Below, one piece after another: positions 1 to 8,984 of a DNA stretch of 64,000 nucleotides. The notes beneath the pieces were generated by a model, which was not told the origin of the DNA, searched no databases, and was given only the letters and a program-made list of their open reading frames with translations. The stretch covers positions 1,178,001 through 1,242,000 of the forward strand of contig OZ243889.1 in NCBI GenBank assembly GCA_965213525.1. The letters run 5' to 3'. Each line of letters begins with the position of its first letter. The first letter of the stretch is position 1. Origin of the DNA: G965213525 sp965213525. GTDB lineage: Bacteria; Actinomycetota; Acidimicrobiia; Acidimicrobiales; Poriferisodalaceae. Position numbers and translations under genes: made by a program.

Positions 1-957
1 ACGCTGCTGCGGCTGGTCGCCGGCTTCCTGCACGCCGAGCGGGGCCGCATCACCATCGAAGGTCGAGACGTCTCGCGGGTGCCCACCCACCGGCGGGACG
101 TGACGATCGTCCACCAGAGCCACGCCCTGTGGCCCCACCTGACCGTCGCCGAGAACGTCGCCTTCGGGCTCGAGATGCGGAAGGTGCGCCGACCCGAGCG
201 GAGCCGCCGCGTCGAGGAGGTGCTCGACGTCGTCGGCTTGGCCGGCTATGGCCGGCGCATCCCCGGCGAGCTCTCCGGCGGCCAGCAACAACGAGTCGCC
301 CTGGCCCGGGCGCTCGTCGTGCACCCCCGCGTGCTGCTGCTCGACGAACCCCTGTCGAGCCTCGACGCCAACCTGCGGGTGCACCTCCGCGAGGAGATCC
401 GGCGCCTGCAGCGAGACATGGCCCTCACCACGATCCTGGTCACCCACGATCGAGAGGAGGCGATGGCGGTCTCGGACCGCATCGTCGTGCTCGAGCGGGG
501 CCGCATCGCCCAGATCGGCACGCCCACCGAGATCTACACCGCCCCGGTGAGCTCGTTCGTCATGGGCTTCACGGGGCCCTCGGTCCAGATGCCGGCCACC
601 GTGTCGTCACGACACGCCGGGCGGGTCATCGTCGACGGGGCCCTCGGTCACCTCGATCTGCCCGAACCGTCGGACAGCCTCGCCGGGGCCGATCTCACCC
701 CGGGGGCCGCCGTCGTCGTGGCCGTGCGTCCCGAGGAGCTCGTCCTCGACCCCGCCGGCTCGGGTGCCGGGGTGGACGTCACCCTCGAGGAGCTCGCCTT
801 CTTGGGCACCGAGGTCGAGGCGCGCCTGCGCCTGGCCACCGGCGAGCGGGTCGACGTGCGCCTGCGCGCCGACCGGGCCCCTGAGCTCAGCGCCCACGGA
901 GGTGAGCGCCTCCGCCTCGGGGTCCCACCCCACTCCGTGCGCCTCTTCCTCCCCTGA
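1..957 (+). CDS. ABC transporter ATP-binding protein (5' end outside window)
   Basis: Energy-coupling ATPase of an importer of the PotA/FbpC (polyamine/iron) type. The frame is open from base 1; the first residues (TLLRL) are those that normally follow the Walker A lysine, so the P-loop lies just outside the window. Visible are the Q-loop region, the signature LSGGQQQRVALARAL, Walker B VLLLDEP, the D-loop SSLDANLR and the switch histidine in LVTHDREEA. A C-terminal TOBE-like domain of about 100 residues follows, as in PotA/FbpC. The binding-protein and permease genes come next on the same strand, so this is the first visible gene of that operon. The substrate cannot be read from this subunit. 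Confidence 0.93.
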   Translation, partial: TLLRLVAGFLHAERGRITIEGRDVSRVPTHRRDVTIVHQSHALWPHLTVAENVAFGLEMRKVRRPERSRRVEEVLDVVGLAGYGRRIPGELSGGQQQRVALARALVVHPRVLLLDEPLSSLDANLRVHLREEIRRLQRDMALTTILVTHDREEAMAVSDRIVVLERGRIAQIGTPTEIYTAPVSSFVMGFTGPSVQMPATVSSRHAGRVIVDGALGHLDLPEPSDSLAGADLTPGAAVVVAVRPEELVLDPAGSGAGVDVTLEELAFLGTEVEARLRLATGERVDVRLRADRAPELSAHGGERLRLGVPPHSVRLFLP

Positions 958-1015
958 TCACCCAACCCTCACCGCCCATCCCTGACCCGACGCTCCCGCC
1001 GAGAGGACCCCTCCC

Positions 1016-2251
1016 ATGCCCAGCACCCCCGCCCGATCGTCATCTCCCATCGCTGCTGTGGCCGCGGTCGTGGCCATGGCGTTGCTCGCCGCAGGGTGCG
1101 GTGACAGCGACACCGGCACCGCCTCGAGCGTCACCGACACCACGATCGACGTCCAGGTCGACGACGCCACCGACGCCCCAGCCGGCGCCCAGGTCGACGA
1201 CGAGACCGTGACCGGCACCGAGGCGACCGCTGCCGCCGGTGACGGCCCCGCAGCTGGCGACGGGTTTGCCACACCCGAGGAGATCGCCGCCCTCTGCCCG
1301 CCCGAGGCGGCCCCTGACCGTCTGGTCCTCTCGGCGTGGGCGGGCCAGCAGGAGCGCGTCGGTGACGTCGTCGCCGGGTTCACCGACATCACCGGCGTCG
1401 AGATCGAGTGGCTCGAGAACGGCACCGGCGACCGGCTCACCAAGCTCAACGCCGAGCGGGGCGCGCCCACCATCGACGTGGCCCTCATCCCCGTCAACGA
1501 GGTGCCGGCGCTGCTGTCCAACGGCGTCGTCGAGCCGGCTGACGCCTCGATCCCCAACTACGACGTGCTGGTGGACGCCGCCCGCCTCGACGGCGGCTAC
1601 GGCAGCTCGATCCTGCAGTTCGGCATCGCCTACAACCCCGAGTTCGTCGACCCGGCGCCGACGTCGTGGGCCGATCTGCTCGACCCGGCGTGGGCCGGCC
1701 GGGTGGCGATCCCGGCGATGCCGAACTCCGGCGGCTACGCCATGTTGAAGATGCTCGCCGAGACCGAAGGGGGCGACGAGCGTGACCTGTCGGGTGCCGT
1801 CGACGCCATCGCCGGCATCTCCGACGACATCGCCATCATCTTCCCCTTCGCCCCCGCCATGGAACCCAACATCGCGGCCGGCGAGGTGTGGATCTACCCC
1901 GACATCGCCGGCGTGGTCCAGGACTTCAAGCTCAACCGGGACGTGCCCGTCGAGGTGGTCATCCCCGACGAGGGTGGCCCCGTCGGGCTGAACGTGCTCG
2001 TCACCCCGGCCGGCAACGACGACCTCAGCTGCGCCAAGTCCTTCGTGTCTTGGATGATGGGCCCCGAGGTGCAGACCGCCTGGGCCGAGACCCTCTACTA
2101 CGGCCCGGTCACCCCGGTCGAGCTGCCCGCAGAGCTCGCCCCCTTCGTCTACCCCCAGGATCCCGAGACCGTCGTCGAGGTCGATTGGGACGTGATCAGC
2201 GAGACCCAGGCCGAGGTCCTCGACCAGTGGAACCGCGAGGTCGTGGGCTGA
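1016..2251 (+). CDS. ABC transporter substrate-binding lipoprotein
   Basis: Extracellular solute-binding protein of 411 residues. The N-terminus is a lipoprotein signal with a hydrophobic core and lipobox LLAAGC (about residues 24-29), then a Thr/Asp/Ala-rich linker to about residue 80, then a periplasmic-binding fold of the spermidine/putrescine/iron type (the stretch running to WLENGTGDRLTKL lines the family's N-terminal lobe). It lies between the ATPase and the fused permease, which starts one base after its stop, so the three form one importer. The specificity is not known; the catabolic genes downstream suggest a small organic substrate rather than iron. Confidence 0.88.
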   Translation: MPSTPARSSSPIAAVAAVVAMALLAAGCGDSDTGTASSVTDTTIDVQVDDATDAPAGAQVDDETVTGTEATAAAGDGPAAGDGFATPEEIAALCPPEAAPDRLVLSAWAGQQERVGDVVAGFTDITGVEIEWLENGTGDRLTKLNAERGAPTIDVALIPVNEVPALLSNGVVEPADASIPNYDVLVDAARLDGGYGSSILQFGIAYNPEFVDPAPTSWADLLDPAWAGRVAIPAMPNSGGYAMLKMLAETEGGDERDLSGAVDAIAGISDDIAIIFPFAPAMEPNIAAGEVWIYPDIAGVVQDFKLNRDVPVEVVIPDEGGPVGLNVLVTPAGNDDLSCAKSFVSWMMGPEVQTAWAETLYYGPVTPVELPAELAPFVYPQDPETVVEVDWDVISETQAEVLDQWNREVVG

Positions 2252-2252
2252 C

Positions 2253-4082
2253 GTGAGCGCCGCCCCGACCACCACGGAACGAGCCGACGCAGGGGCAGCC
2301 GAGCTGGGCGCCCCGACCGACCGACCAGACCGTCGCGCGCCGGGCGCGAGCCCGGTCCGGAACCGCCAGCGGTGGGCGCCGATGGGGTTGCTCGCCCCGG
2401 CGATGGTCGTGGTGGCCGTCGGCGCTCTGGTGCCCGTCGGGATCCTCATCGGCTACAGCGTCGGGCTGCTCGGCGACAGCGAGGGCTTCACCACCGAGCA
2501 CTACGTCGAGATCCTCACCGACCGCTTCTTCATCGACACCTACGTCTCGACGATGCGCATGGCCGCCACCGTCACCTTCGTCGCCCTGGTGATCGGGGTG
2601 CCCTTCGCCTTCGTGATCAGCTCGGCACGGGGCTGGGCGCGCACGTTGCTGACGTCGCTGGTGCTGTTGCCGCTGCTCGTCAACATCGTCGTGCGCAACC
2701 TCGGCTGGGTCGTGGCCCTGTCAGAGAACGGCGTGTTGAACCGGATCCTCGGGCTGGTCGGCCTCTCCCAGGACACCCTGGGCACCGTCACCGGCATCTC
2801 CGTCGTACTCGTCCACGTGGGCATCCCGCTCGTCGTGCTGCCGCTGCTGGCCTCGCTCGACCGGCTCGCTCCCGCGCAGCGCGAGGCGGCCGAGACGCTC
2901 GGTGCTCACCCCCTCCTCGCCTTCTGGCGGGTAACGCTGCCCGCCGCCGCGCCCGGCATCGTCGCCGGCGCCACGCTGGTGTTCCTCATCTCGGTCGGGT
3001 CGCTCGTCACCCCGATCTTCTTGGGCCAGGGCCGGGTCTTCGTGCTGCCGACGTTGATCCTCCAGCAGCTCCAGCTGCCCGACTGGGAACGAGCTGCGGC
3101 CCTGTCGCTCGTGCTGTTCGGGTTCGCCCTGGTCGGGGCGATCGCCCTGCAGCGCCTGGGGACCCGCTCGTCGGCGGGCCGCTCGGTCCGGTCCCGGCGA
3201 CGGGGGCAGCTGCTGTCACGACGACCCCTCACCGCGGTGGCCGCCAACCTCAACCGTCTGGGTCGGGGCGACCGGGTCGGCACCGTCGGGCGCGGGGTGT
3301 ACGTGGCGCTCATGATCGTCTACCTGCTGTTCCCCATGGTCATCGTGTTGAAGACCGCGATCGATACCTCGATCACCCCCCAGGTCGGCTTCGACGGCTT
3401 CACGCTGCGCTGGATCGGCGACGCACTCGGCGCTGACGGCTACCGACCCCAGCTGCTGTTCTCGTTGCGCCTGGCCGTGGTGGCCATGGCGGCGACGCTC
3501 GTCGTCTCGGTCGTGGCGGCCTGGGCACTGGTCCGGTACCGGTTCCCCGGTCGAGATGCGGTGGTCGGCGCGCTGATGTCGCCGCTGCTGGTCCCCCAGG
3601 CGGCCCTCGCCGTCGGGTTCGTGCTGTTCTTCATCATCCTCGAGACCGGGCCGAGCTTCCGGCGCATGCTGCTCGCCCACATGGTCGTGGCCCTGCCCTT
3701 CATGGTCAGGGTGCTGGTGTCGGCGTTCGAGACGCTCGACGTGAGGATGGAGGAGGCCGCCTCGGCACTCGGCGCCGGACCCTTCACGGTCTTCCGCCGG
3801 GTCACCCTGCCGCTCGTGCGGCCCGGGGTGTTCACCGCCGTGCTGTTCGGGTTCCTCGTCTCCTTCGACGAGGCGGCGGTCAGCGTCCTCATCGCCAGCG
3901 GCGACACCACCACGCTGCCCGTGCGCCTCCTCAGCCAGCTCCAGTTCGCCCCGACGCCGGTGGGTGCGGCGATGTCCGCAGTGCTGATCGTGGTCGTCAC
4001 GGCGTTGGTCATCCCACTCGAACGCCGCTACGGCATCGCCTCGAGCGCGGTGGCCACCCCCCGCAGGGCCGACGACACGTGA
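2253..4082 (+). CDS. Fused two-domain ABC transporter permease
   Basis: Membrane component of the importer, 609 residues, with two complete permease domains in one chain (roughly residues 45-305 and 345-595), each with about six hydrophobic segments. Each half carries an EAA coupling loop (EAAETLGA in the first, EAASALGA in the second) that contacts the ATPase. In PotB/PotC-type systems these are usually separate proteins; a fusion as in FbpB is an accepted alternative. The GTG start lies one base after the stop of the binding-protein gene, so translation is probably coupled. The first 40 residues are polar and proline-rich. Confidence 0.9.
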   Translation: MSAAPTTTERADAGAAELGAPTDRPDRRAPGASPVRNRQRWAPMGLLAPAMVVVAVGALVPVGILIGYSVGLLGDSEGFTTEHYVEILTDRFFIDTYVSTMRMAATVTFVALVIGVPFAFVISSARGWARTLLTSLVLLPLLVNIVVRNLGWVVALSENGVLNRILGLVGLSQDTLGTVTGISVVLVHVGIPLVVLPLLASLDRLAPAQREAAETLGAHPLLAFWRVTLPAAAPGIVAGATLVFLISVGSLVTPIFLGQGRVFVLPTLILQQLQLPDWERAAALSLVLFGFALVGAIALQRLGTRSSAGRSVRSRRRGQLLSRRPLTAVAANLNRLGRGDRVGTVGRGVYVALMIVYLLFPMVIVLKTAIDTSITPQVGFDGFTLRWIGDALGADGYRPQLLFSLRLAVVAMAATLVVSVVAAWALVRYRFPGRDAVVGALMSPLLVPQAALAVGFVLFFIILETGPSFRRMLLAHMVVALPFMVRVLVSAFETLDVRMEEAASALGAGPFTVFRRVTLPLVRPGVFTAVLFGFLVSFDEAAVSVLIASGDTTTLPVRLLSQLQFAPTPVGAAMSAVLIVVVTALVIPLERRYGIASSAVATPRRADDT

Positions 4083-4143
4083 GGCGCCACCGCGGGCGGC
4101 CAGCGGCGACGTCGACGGCGGTGCGCCCCGATCCACCGAGGAG

Positions 4144-5160
4144 ATGCCGGTGCTCGTGACCGAGGTGCCCACCTTCCGCCGCTTCTGGTACCCGCTCGCC
4201 TTCACCGACGACCTGGCGGGGGGCCCGCTCGCTCGCCGGCTCCTCGGCGAGGACCTGGTGGTCTGGGCGACCGCCGACGGGGCGAGCGCCGCTCGGGACG
4301 TGTGCCCGCATCGCTCGGCGGCGCTGTCGGGCGGCTGGGTCGACGACGGGTGCATCGTGTGCCCGTACCACGGGTGGCGCTTCGGCGCCGACGGGGCCGC
4401 CATCCACATCCCCCAGCTCGATCCGGGCCTCCCGGTGCCGCCCCGGGCCAGGCTGGCGACGGTGCGAACCGCCGCGCGCCACGGCGTCGTGTGGGTGGCG
4501 CTCGACGAACCGCTGCTCGACGTCCCCGAGCTGCCCGGCACCGACGATTCGTCGTTCCGCTGGATCCGTCAGTTCGACGAGGTCTGGGTGGCGGCTGCCA
4601 CCCGGCTGATGGACAACTCCTTTGACCCGGCTCACGTCGCCTACGTGCACCGGGGCTCCTTCGGCACGCCCGATCGGGCCCGCATCGACCCGCCCGAGGT
4701 GCAGCGCACCGCCGAGGGGATGGTGCTGCGGGCCACCATCGAGGTGGAGAACCACCTCCCCGAGGCGCGACGGGTGACCGGTTCGACCGACGACCGCACG
4801 GTCCGCCGCATCGAGAGCCGCCTCGTCGGGCCGTTCCTGCGGGTGATGACGACGTCGTACCCCTCCGGGCGCACGCACGTCATCGTCACCTCGGCGACCC
4901 CGGTCGACGACCACCACCTGCGCCTCGTGCAGTGGGCGGTGCGCAACGACGCCGAGGACGACGTTCCCGCCGCCGACATCGTCGCCTTCGACCGGCTCGT
5001 GACCCTCGAGGACAAGGCCCTGCTCGAACGGGTCGCTGCGGACTACTCGGTCGAACCGACCGCCGAGGTGCACCTCAAGGTCGATCGGGCCACCGTCGAG
5101 CTACGACGGATCTACCGCGAGATGGTCGAAGGGACGTGGTCCCCGCAGGTGAGGGTCTGA
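4144..5160 (+). CDS. Rieske non-heme iron oxygenase, alpha-subunit type
   Basis: Predicted ring-hydroxylating or O-demethylating oxygenase of 338 residues (VanA/phenylpropionate-dioxygenase type). The Rieske [2Fe-2S] site is complete: C54-x-H56 and C73-x2-H76. The mononuclear iron site is also visible, with D161, H164 and H169 in the D-x2-H-x4-H pattern. No reductase or ferredoxin gene lies nearby, so electrons must come from elsewhere. The stop overlaps the start of the next SDR gene (TGATG). It follows the ABC importer by 61 bases and probably attacks the imported substrate. The substrate is not known; Rieske plus FAD-monooxygenase pairs occur in aromatic and purine (Hpx-type) catabolism. 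Confidence 0.88.
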   Translation: MPVLVTEVPTFRRFWYPLAFTDDLAGGPLARRLLGEDLVVWATADGASAARDVCPHRSAALSGGWVDDGCIVCPYHGWRFGADGAAIHIPQLDPGLPVPPRARLATVRTAARHGVVWVALDEPLLDVPELPGTDDSSFRWIRQFDEVWVAAATRLMDNSFDPAHVAYVHRGSFGTPDRARIDPPEVQRTAEGMVLRATIEVENHLPEARRVTGSTDDRTVRRIESRLVGPFLRVMTTSYPSGRTHVIVTSATPVDDHHLRLVQWAVRNDAEDDVPAADIVAFDRLVTLEDKALLERVAADYSVEPTAEVHLKVDRATVELRRIYREMVEGTWSPQVRV

Positions 5161-5891
5161 TGGGCGCTGACGACGACGTGGCGCGCCGGGCGTTCGTGAC
5201 CGGCGCCAACCGGGGGCTGGGTCTGCACCTCTGCCGTGCGCTCATCGCCCGGGGGTGGGCGGTGACCGGAGCGTGCCGGGACCCGGCTCGGGCCCACGAG
5301 CTGGCGGCCAGCGGTCCGGCCGCCGTGGTGCGCTTCGACGCCGCTGACCCCGACGCTGCGGCCGGGGGGCTGGTCGCCTCGCTCGTCGAGCACGGCATCG
5401 ACGGCCTCGAGCTGTGCGTCCACAACGCCGGCATCAAGCCGGCCGAGCGCGACCCGGTGCGTCGGGCCCGTCTGCTCGACGGGCTCGACGCCTCGATCTG
5501 GCGCGACGTGTTGGACGTCAACCTCGTCGCCCCCGTGCTGGCGACGGGCGCCCTGTTGCCGTTGCTGGAGGCGGCACGGGGCCGGGCCACGGTGGCGATG
5601 GTGTCGTCGAACCTGGGCGCTCACGCCGGCGTCGTCGGCGACGACCTCACCTACAGCTGCTCGAAGGCGGCGCTGAACATGGCCGTGCACCTGCTGGGTC
5701 GGGACCTGCCGGCACGGGGCGTCGACGTGGTGGCGGTGTCACCCGGGTGGGTCCGCACCGACATGGGGGGCGCCGGGGCGCCGCTCGAACCGGACGTGAC
5801 GATGGAGCGCCTGGCCGCCACGCTGGGCGGCCTCGACCCGGCCCGGTCTGGTCGGTTCATCGACGTCGACGGCCAGGTGATCGAGTGGTAG
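5160..5891 (+). CDS. Short-chain dehydrogenase/reductase (SDR)
   Basis: Classical SDR of 243 residues. It has the NAD(P)-binding TGANRGLG near the N-terminus, the HNAG motif after strand 4, the catalytic serine in MVSSN and the catalytic YSCSK (YxxxK). The ATG overlaps the TGA of the Rieske gene by one base, which fixes the start and argues for translational coupling. It probably oxidises or reduces the product of the oxygenase. Nothing in the sequence gives the substrate. Confidence 0.88.
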   Translation: MGADDDVARRAFVTGANRGLGLHLCRALIARGWAVTGACRDPARAHELAASGPAAVVRFDAADPDAAAGGLVASLVEHGIDGLELCVHNAGIKPAERDPVRRARLLDGLDASIWRDVLDVNLVAPVLATGALLPLLEAARGRATVAMVSSNLGAHAGVVGDDLTYSCSKAALNMAVHLLGRDLPARGVDVVAVSPGWVRTDMGGAGAPLEPDVTMERLAATLGGLDPARSGRFIDVDGQVIEW

Positions 5892-5928
5892 CTCCGCCCA
5901 CGCTCGCCCGACGACCTCAGCAGGCGCG

Positions 5929-6693
5929 GTGAACCGCATCGGTGCCAACGACCGCAACGCCTGGCGGGCCAGCGCCACCCGGATCGATCTGTGCCGGCCC
6001 CGCCGCGACCAGGTGGCGGTGACCGTCGAGGCCCGCCCGGTCGAGGTGACCCTCGACCTCTCCGCCAGCGCGGTCGTCGTGGTCGACATGCAGCGCGACT
6101 TCTGCTCGACCGACGGTTGGCTCGCCTCCGTCGGCGTCGACGTCACCCCCACCCGGGCGCCCGTCGAGCCGCTCAACCGGCTCACCGGCGAGCTGCGGCG
6201 CCTCGACGTCCCGGTCATCTGGCTGAACTGGGGCAACCGCCCGGACCGGGCCGATCTGCCCCCCGGGGTGCTGCACGTCTATGACCCCGACGGCGCGTCG
6301 ATCGGCATCGGAGACCCGCTGGCCCCGACCGGACACGCCGTGCTGGAGGCCCGCAGCCCCTCGGCGGGACTGGTCGACGGGCTGCGCAGCGAGCCCGGGG
6401 ACGTGTGGGTCGACAAGACCCGGATGAGCGGCTTCTTCCACACCGAGCTCGACGCCGTGCTCCGCAACCTCCACGTCAACACCCTCCTGCTCGGCGGGGT
6501 CAACGTCGACCAGTGCGTGCTGGCCACCCTGATGGACGCCGCGCACCTCGGTTATGACGCCGTGCTGCTCGATGACTGCTCGGCGACCACCTCACCGGAC
6601 TACTGCGCCGAGGCGACGCGCTACAACGTCGCCCAGTGCTTCGGCTTCGTCACGACCGGGGCGCAGATCGTCGACGCCCTCGATCGGGGCTGA
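5929..6693 (+). CDS. Isochorismatase-fold cysteine hydrolase (amidohydrolase)
   Basis: Cysteine hydrolase of 254 residues in the family of RutB (ureidoacrylate amidohydrolase) and BiuH (biuret hydrolase). The full D-K-C triad is present: D53 in VVVVDMQRDF, K163 in VDKTRMSGF and C196 in VNVDQC. It has an N-terminal extension of about 45 residues before the core; a later start cannot be excluded because no strong ribosome-binding site precedes this GTG. It is followed after one base by the cupin/AtzH-like gene. That neighbour favours an amide-bond-cleaving role on an N-rich intermediate over true isochorismate chemistry. Confidence 0.87.
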   Translation: MNRIGANDRNAWRASATRIDLCRPRRDQVAVTVEARPVEVTLDLSASAVVVVDMQRDFCSTDGWLASVGVDVTPTRAPVEPLNRLTGELRRLDVPVIWLNWGNRPDRADLPPGVLHVYDPDGASIGIGDPLAPTGHAVLEARSPSAGLVDGLRSEPGDVWVDKTRMSGFFHTELDAVLRNLHVNTLLLGGVNVDQCVLATLMDAAHLGYDAVLLDDCSATTSPDYCAEATRYNVAQCFGFVTTGAQIVDALDRG

Positions 6694-6694
6694 T

Positions 6695-7528
6695 GTGGCC
6701 CCGACGGCGCTCCCCCGCCTCGACGACGTGGGCGACGCCCGCGCCTGGCGGATCTCTGAGGGCGACACCGCCGTGCTGGTCCCGCTCCGGCGACCGGCCC
6801 ACCACGACGACACCAGCATCTGCCTGGAGATCTGGGACCCAGGCGGCGCTCAGCCCCCCAACTCCCATCCCCGCTCGACCGAGACCTTCGTCATCCTCGA
6901 CGGTTCGGGGATCGCCGTCTGCGACGACGTCGAGCTCGACGTGCGCGCCGGGCAGGTCCTCACGCTGCCGGCCGGCTCGCAGCACCACCTCCACGACGCC
7001 GGGGACGGGCGTCTCCGGGCGCTCACGTGGATGGCGCCCGACGACGGCTTCGTCGACCTCATCGAATCGGGCCGGCCCGAGACGCTGGGTGCCGCTGACC
7101 TCGCCGCCCTGACCGGGCGGCCGGTCTCGGTCGATCGACGAGACCCCGGCGGGCCGGTCGCCGCCTCGGCGATCATCGCCTCGGTGGCGTCCGCCGTCGT
7201 CGCCTATGACGCTGCGCTCGAGGACGGTCGAGCCGACGACGCCGCCGCTGCGTTCGATCTCGGGTCATCGGCCGTCGTCTCGCGCTTTGGCCCCGAAGGT
7301 GCCGCCTGGTCAGGCGCCGAGGTGCTCGGCGTGCGACGGGCCGCGCTCCCGGCCGGCCCGGCCGAGGTGCTGCGTTCTGAGATCGACCCGCTCGCCGACG
7401 ACGTGGCGCTGGTCCGCAGCGAGATGACGCGGGCGGGCCGCACCGTGTTGCGCACCCAGCTGTGGCGCCACCTCGGGGTCGGCTGGCGCATCGCCCACGC
7501 TCACGTCTCGTCGCCGCCGGCGGTCTGA
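6695..7528 (+). CDS. Cupin + AtzH-like (DUF3225/SnoaL-like) fusion protein
   Basis: A 277-residue protein with two folds. Residues about 30-130 form a single cupin barrel (HPRSTETFVILDG, then ...LPAGSQHHLHD, giving candidate metal-ligand histidines). Residues about 150-270 resemble AtzH/DUF3225, an NTF2-like domain, with the typical SRFGPEG, an arginine-rich centre and GWRIAHAHVS near the end. AtzH homologues accompany the amidases of cyanuric-acid/allophanate breakdown. The GTG start is one base after the isochorismatase stop; a longer reading frame extends upstream but only overlaps that gene. Domain names are by pattern; the function of the fusion is not known. Confidence 0.75.
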   Translation: MAPTALPRLDDVGDARAWRISEGDTAVLVPLRRPAHHDDTSICLEIWDPGGAQPPNSHPRSTETFVILDGSGIAVCDDVELDVRAGQVLTLPAGSQHHLHDAGDGRLRALTWMAPDDGFVDLIESGRPETLGAADLAALTGRPVSVDRRDPGGPVAASAIIASVASAVVAYDAALEDGRADDAAAAFDLGSSAVVSRFGPEGAAWSGAEVLGVRRAALPAGPAEVLRSEIDPLADDVALVRSEMTRAGRTVLRTQLWRHLGVGWRIAHAHVSSPPAV

Positions 7529-7534
7529 GCGCCC

Positions 7535-8749
7535 CTAGCCGGGGGCGGCGAGGGGTGCAGTCGATGCGTCGTGGCCGTACAGGTCGTCCATGGCATCGGG
7601 GGCGGCCGGGTCGTCTGAGGCGTTCGGCGCGCGGGCGTAGGCGGCGTCACGGGCGCGCTGGGCCTCGCCGTCGGGCAGGTGGAAGGTCGTGGCGTTGTCG
7701 AACGAGCGGGCCTGCAGCTCCGATGCCCTCGGCCGGCGCGTCCGCTCGTAGCGGCGCAGCGCCAGCGCCACGGCGGCAGGATCATCGTCTGGCACCTCGG
7801 CGAGGCAGCGATCGAGCACGGCGGCGTCCTCGATCGCCTGGCAGGCGCCCTGGGCCATGAACGGCACCATCGGGTGGCACGCATCACCGAGGAGGGCGAC
7901 CTGGCCGTGGGTCCAGCGCTCGAGCGGGGTGCGATCGCACAGCGCCCACCGGAACACCGGGGGCTCGATCTCTGAGAGCAGCCGCTGGGTGCCGGGCGAC
8001 CACCCGACGAAGTGGCGGCGCAGAACTGCGAGGTCACCGGGGGCGGTCCAGGACTCGATCGCCCAGTCGGGCTCGGCGACGACGCACACGAGGTTGAACC
8101 ACTCGGCGTCGCCGCCGACGGCGTAGCTGACGAGGTGGGCGTCGGGTCCGACCCGGTTCGTCACCTCGATGGCGAGATCAGGGACCTGCGCACGGGGCAC
8201 GAGGGCCCGGTACGCCACCCATCCCGAGAAGCGGGTCGGTCGGTCACCGAGCAGGGCGCGGCGCACCACCGAATGGATGCCATCGGCTCCGAGGACCACA
8301 TCGCCGTCGAGGTGGGCGCGATCTGACAGCTCGACACGCGCTGGTGTCTCAGACGCCACGACGTCGACCACCTCGGCGCCCAGGCGGACCTGGGCCACCG
8401 GTGCCAGGGCGTCGTGGAGGACCCCGATGAGATCGGGGCGGTAGACGTTGAGGTAGGGGGCGCCCCAGCGTCGCACCGGTCGCTCACCGAGCGGCCTGAC
8501 CAGCAGCTCCCGATCGTCGTCCCAGCGCCGCACCACGACGCGCCGAGGGGTCACCCCCGCCGCGGCGATCGCGTCGCCGAGACCGCAGGCGTGCAGCACG
8601 CGGCTGGCGTTGGGGCTGATCTGGATGCCGGCGCCGACCTCGCCCAGTTGGCCGGCTCGCTCGACGATGACGACCTCGTGGCCGCGCCGGCCCAACAGGT
8701 AGGCGGCGGTCAACCCTGCGATGCCGGCTCCGACGACGACGATGCGCAC
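7535..8749 (-). CDS. FAD-dependent aromatic monooxygenase (salicylate-hydroxylase-like)
   Basis: Group A flavoprotein monooxygenase of 404 residues. It shows the GxGxxG of the FAD Rossmann fold right at the start (VGAGIAGLTAAYLLG), the DG motif (VLGADGIHSVV) and the GD motif (ALLGDACHPMVPF). The GTG at 8749 places the Rossmann strand at residue 2, as usual; the open frame extends 42 residues further but that stretch is arginine-rich and unlike the family. It converges on the cupin/AtzH gene with six bases between stops. Alternatives within the family include 3-hydroxybenzoate 6-hydroxylase and HpxO-type urate hydroxylase; the sequence does not decide. Confidence 0.88.
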   Translation of the reverse strand: MRIVVVGAGIAGLTAAYLLGRRGHEVVIVERAGQLGEVGAGIQISPNASRVLHACGLGDAIAAAGVTPRRVVVRRWDDDRELLVRPLGERPVRRWGAPYLNVYRPDLIGVLHDALAPVAQVRLGAEVVDVVASETPARVELSDRAHLDGDVVLGADGIHSVVRRALLGDRPTRFSGWVAYRALVPRAQVPDLAIEVTNRVGPDAHLVSYAVGGDAEWFNLVCVVAEPDWAIESWTAPGDLAVLRRHFVGWSPGTQRLLSEIEPPVFRWALCDRTPLERWTHGQVALLGDACHPMVPFMAQGACQAIEDAAVLDRCLAEVPDDDPAAVALALRRYERTRRPRASELQARSFDNATTFHLPDGEAQRARDAAYARAPNASDDPAAPDAMDDLYGHDASTAPLAAPG

Positions 8750-8984
8750 CTCAGGCCTCCCGGTGCGGACGACTCGCCTCATGGGCCTTCGTGGCACCCA
8801 GCGCCGGCGACCGTACCAGCCGGTGCCGCCGGGCGGGCCGTGGTGGCGCGACTCCCGCCGGCGGTTGTTGTCCAACGTTGTCGGGCTGTTGCTGGAGGCC
8901 GTGCCAGCGCCCGCCGATTGCTGCAGGGACAGGCGTCACGAGACGCACCGGCTGACCGCACTGCGGTCGCAACGAGGAGCAGGG

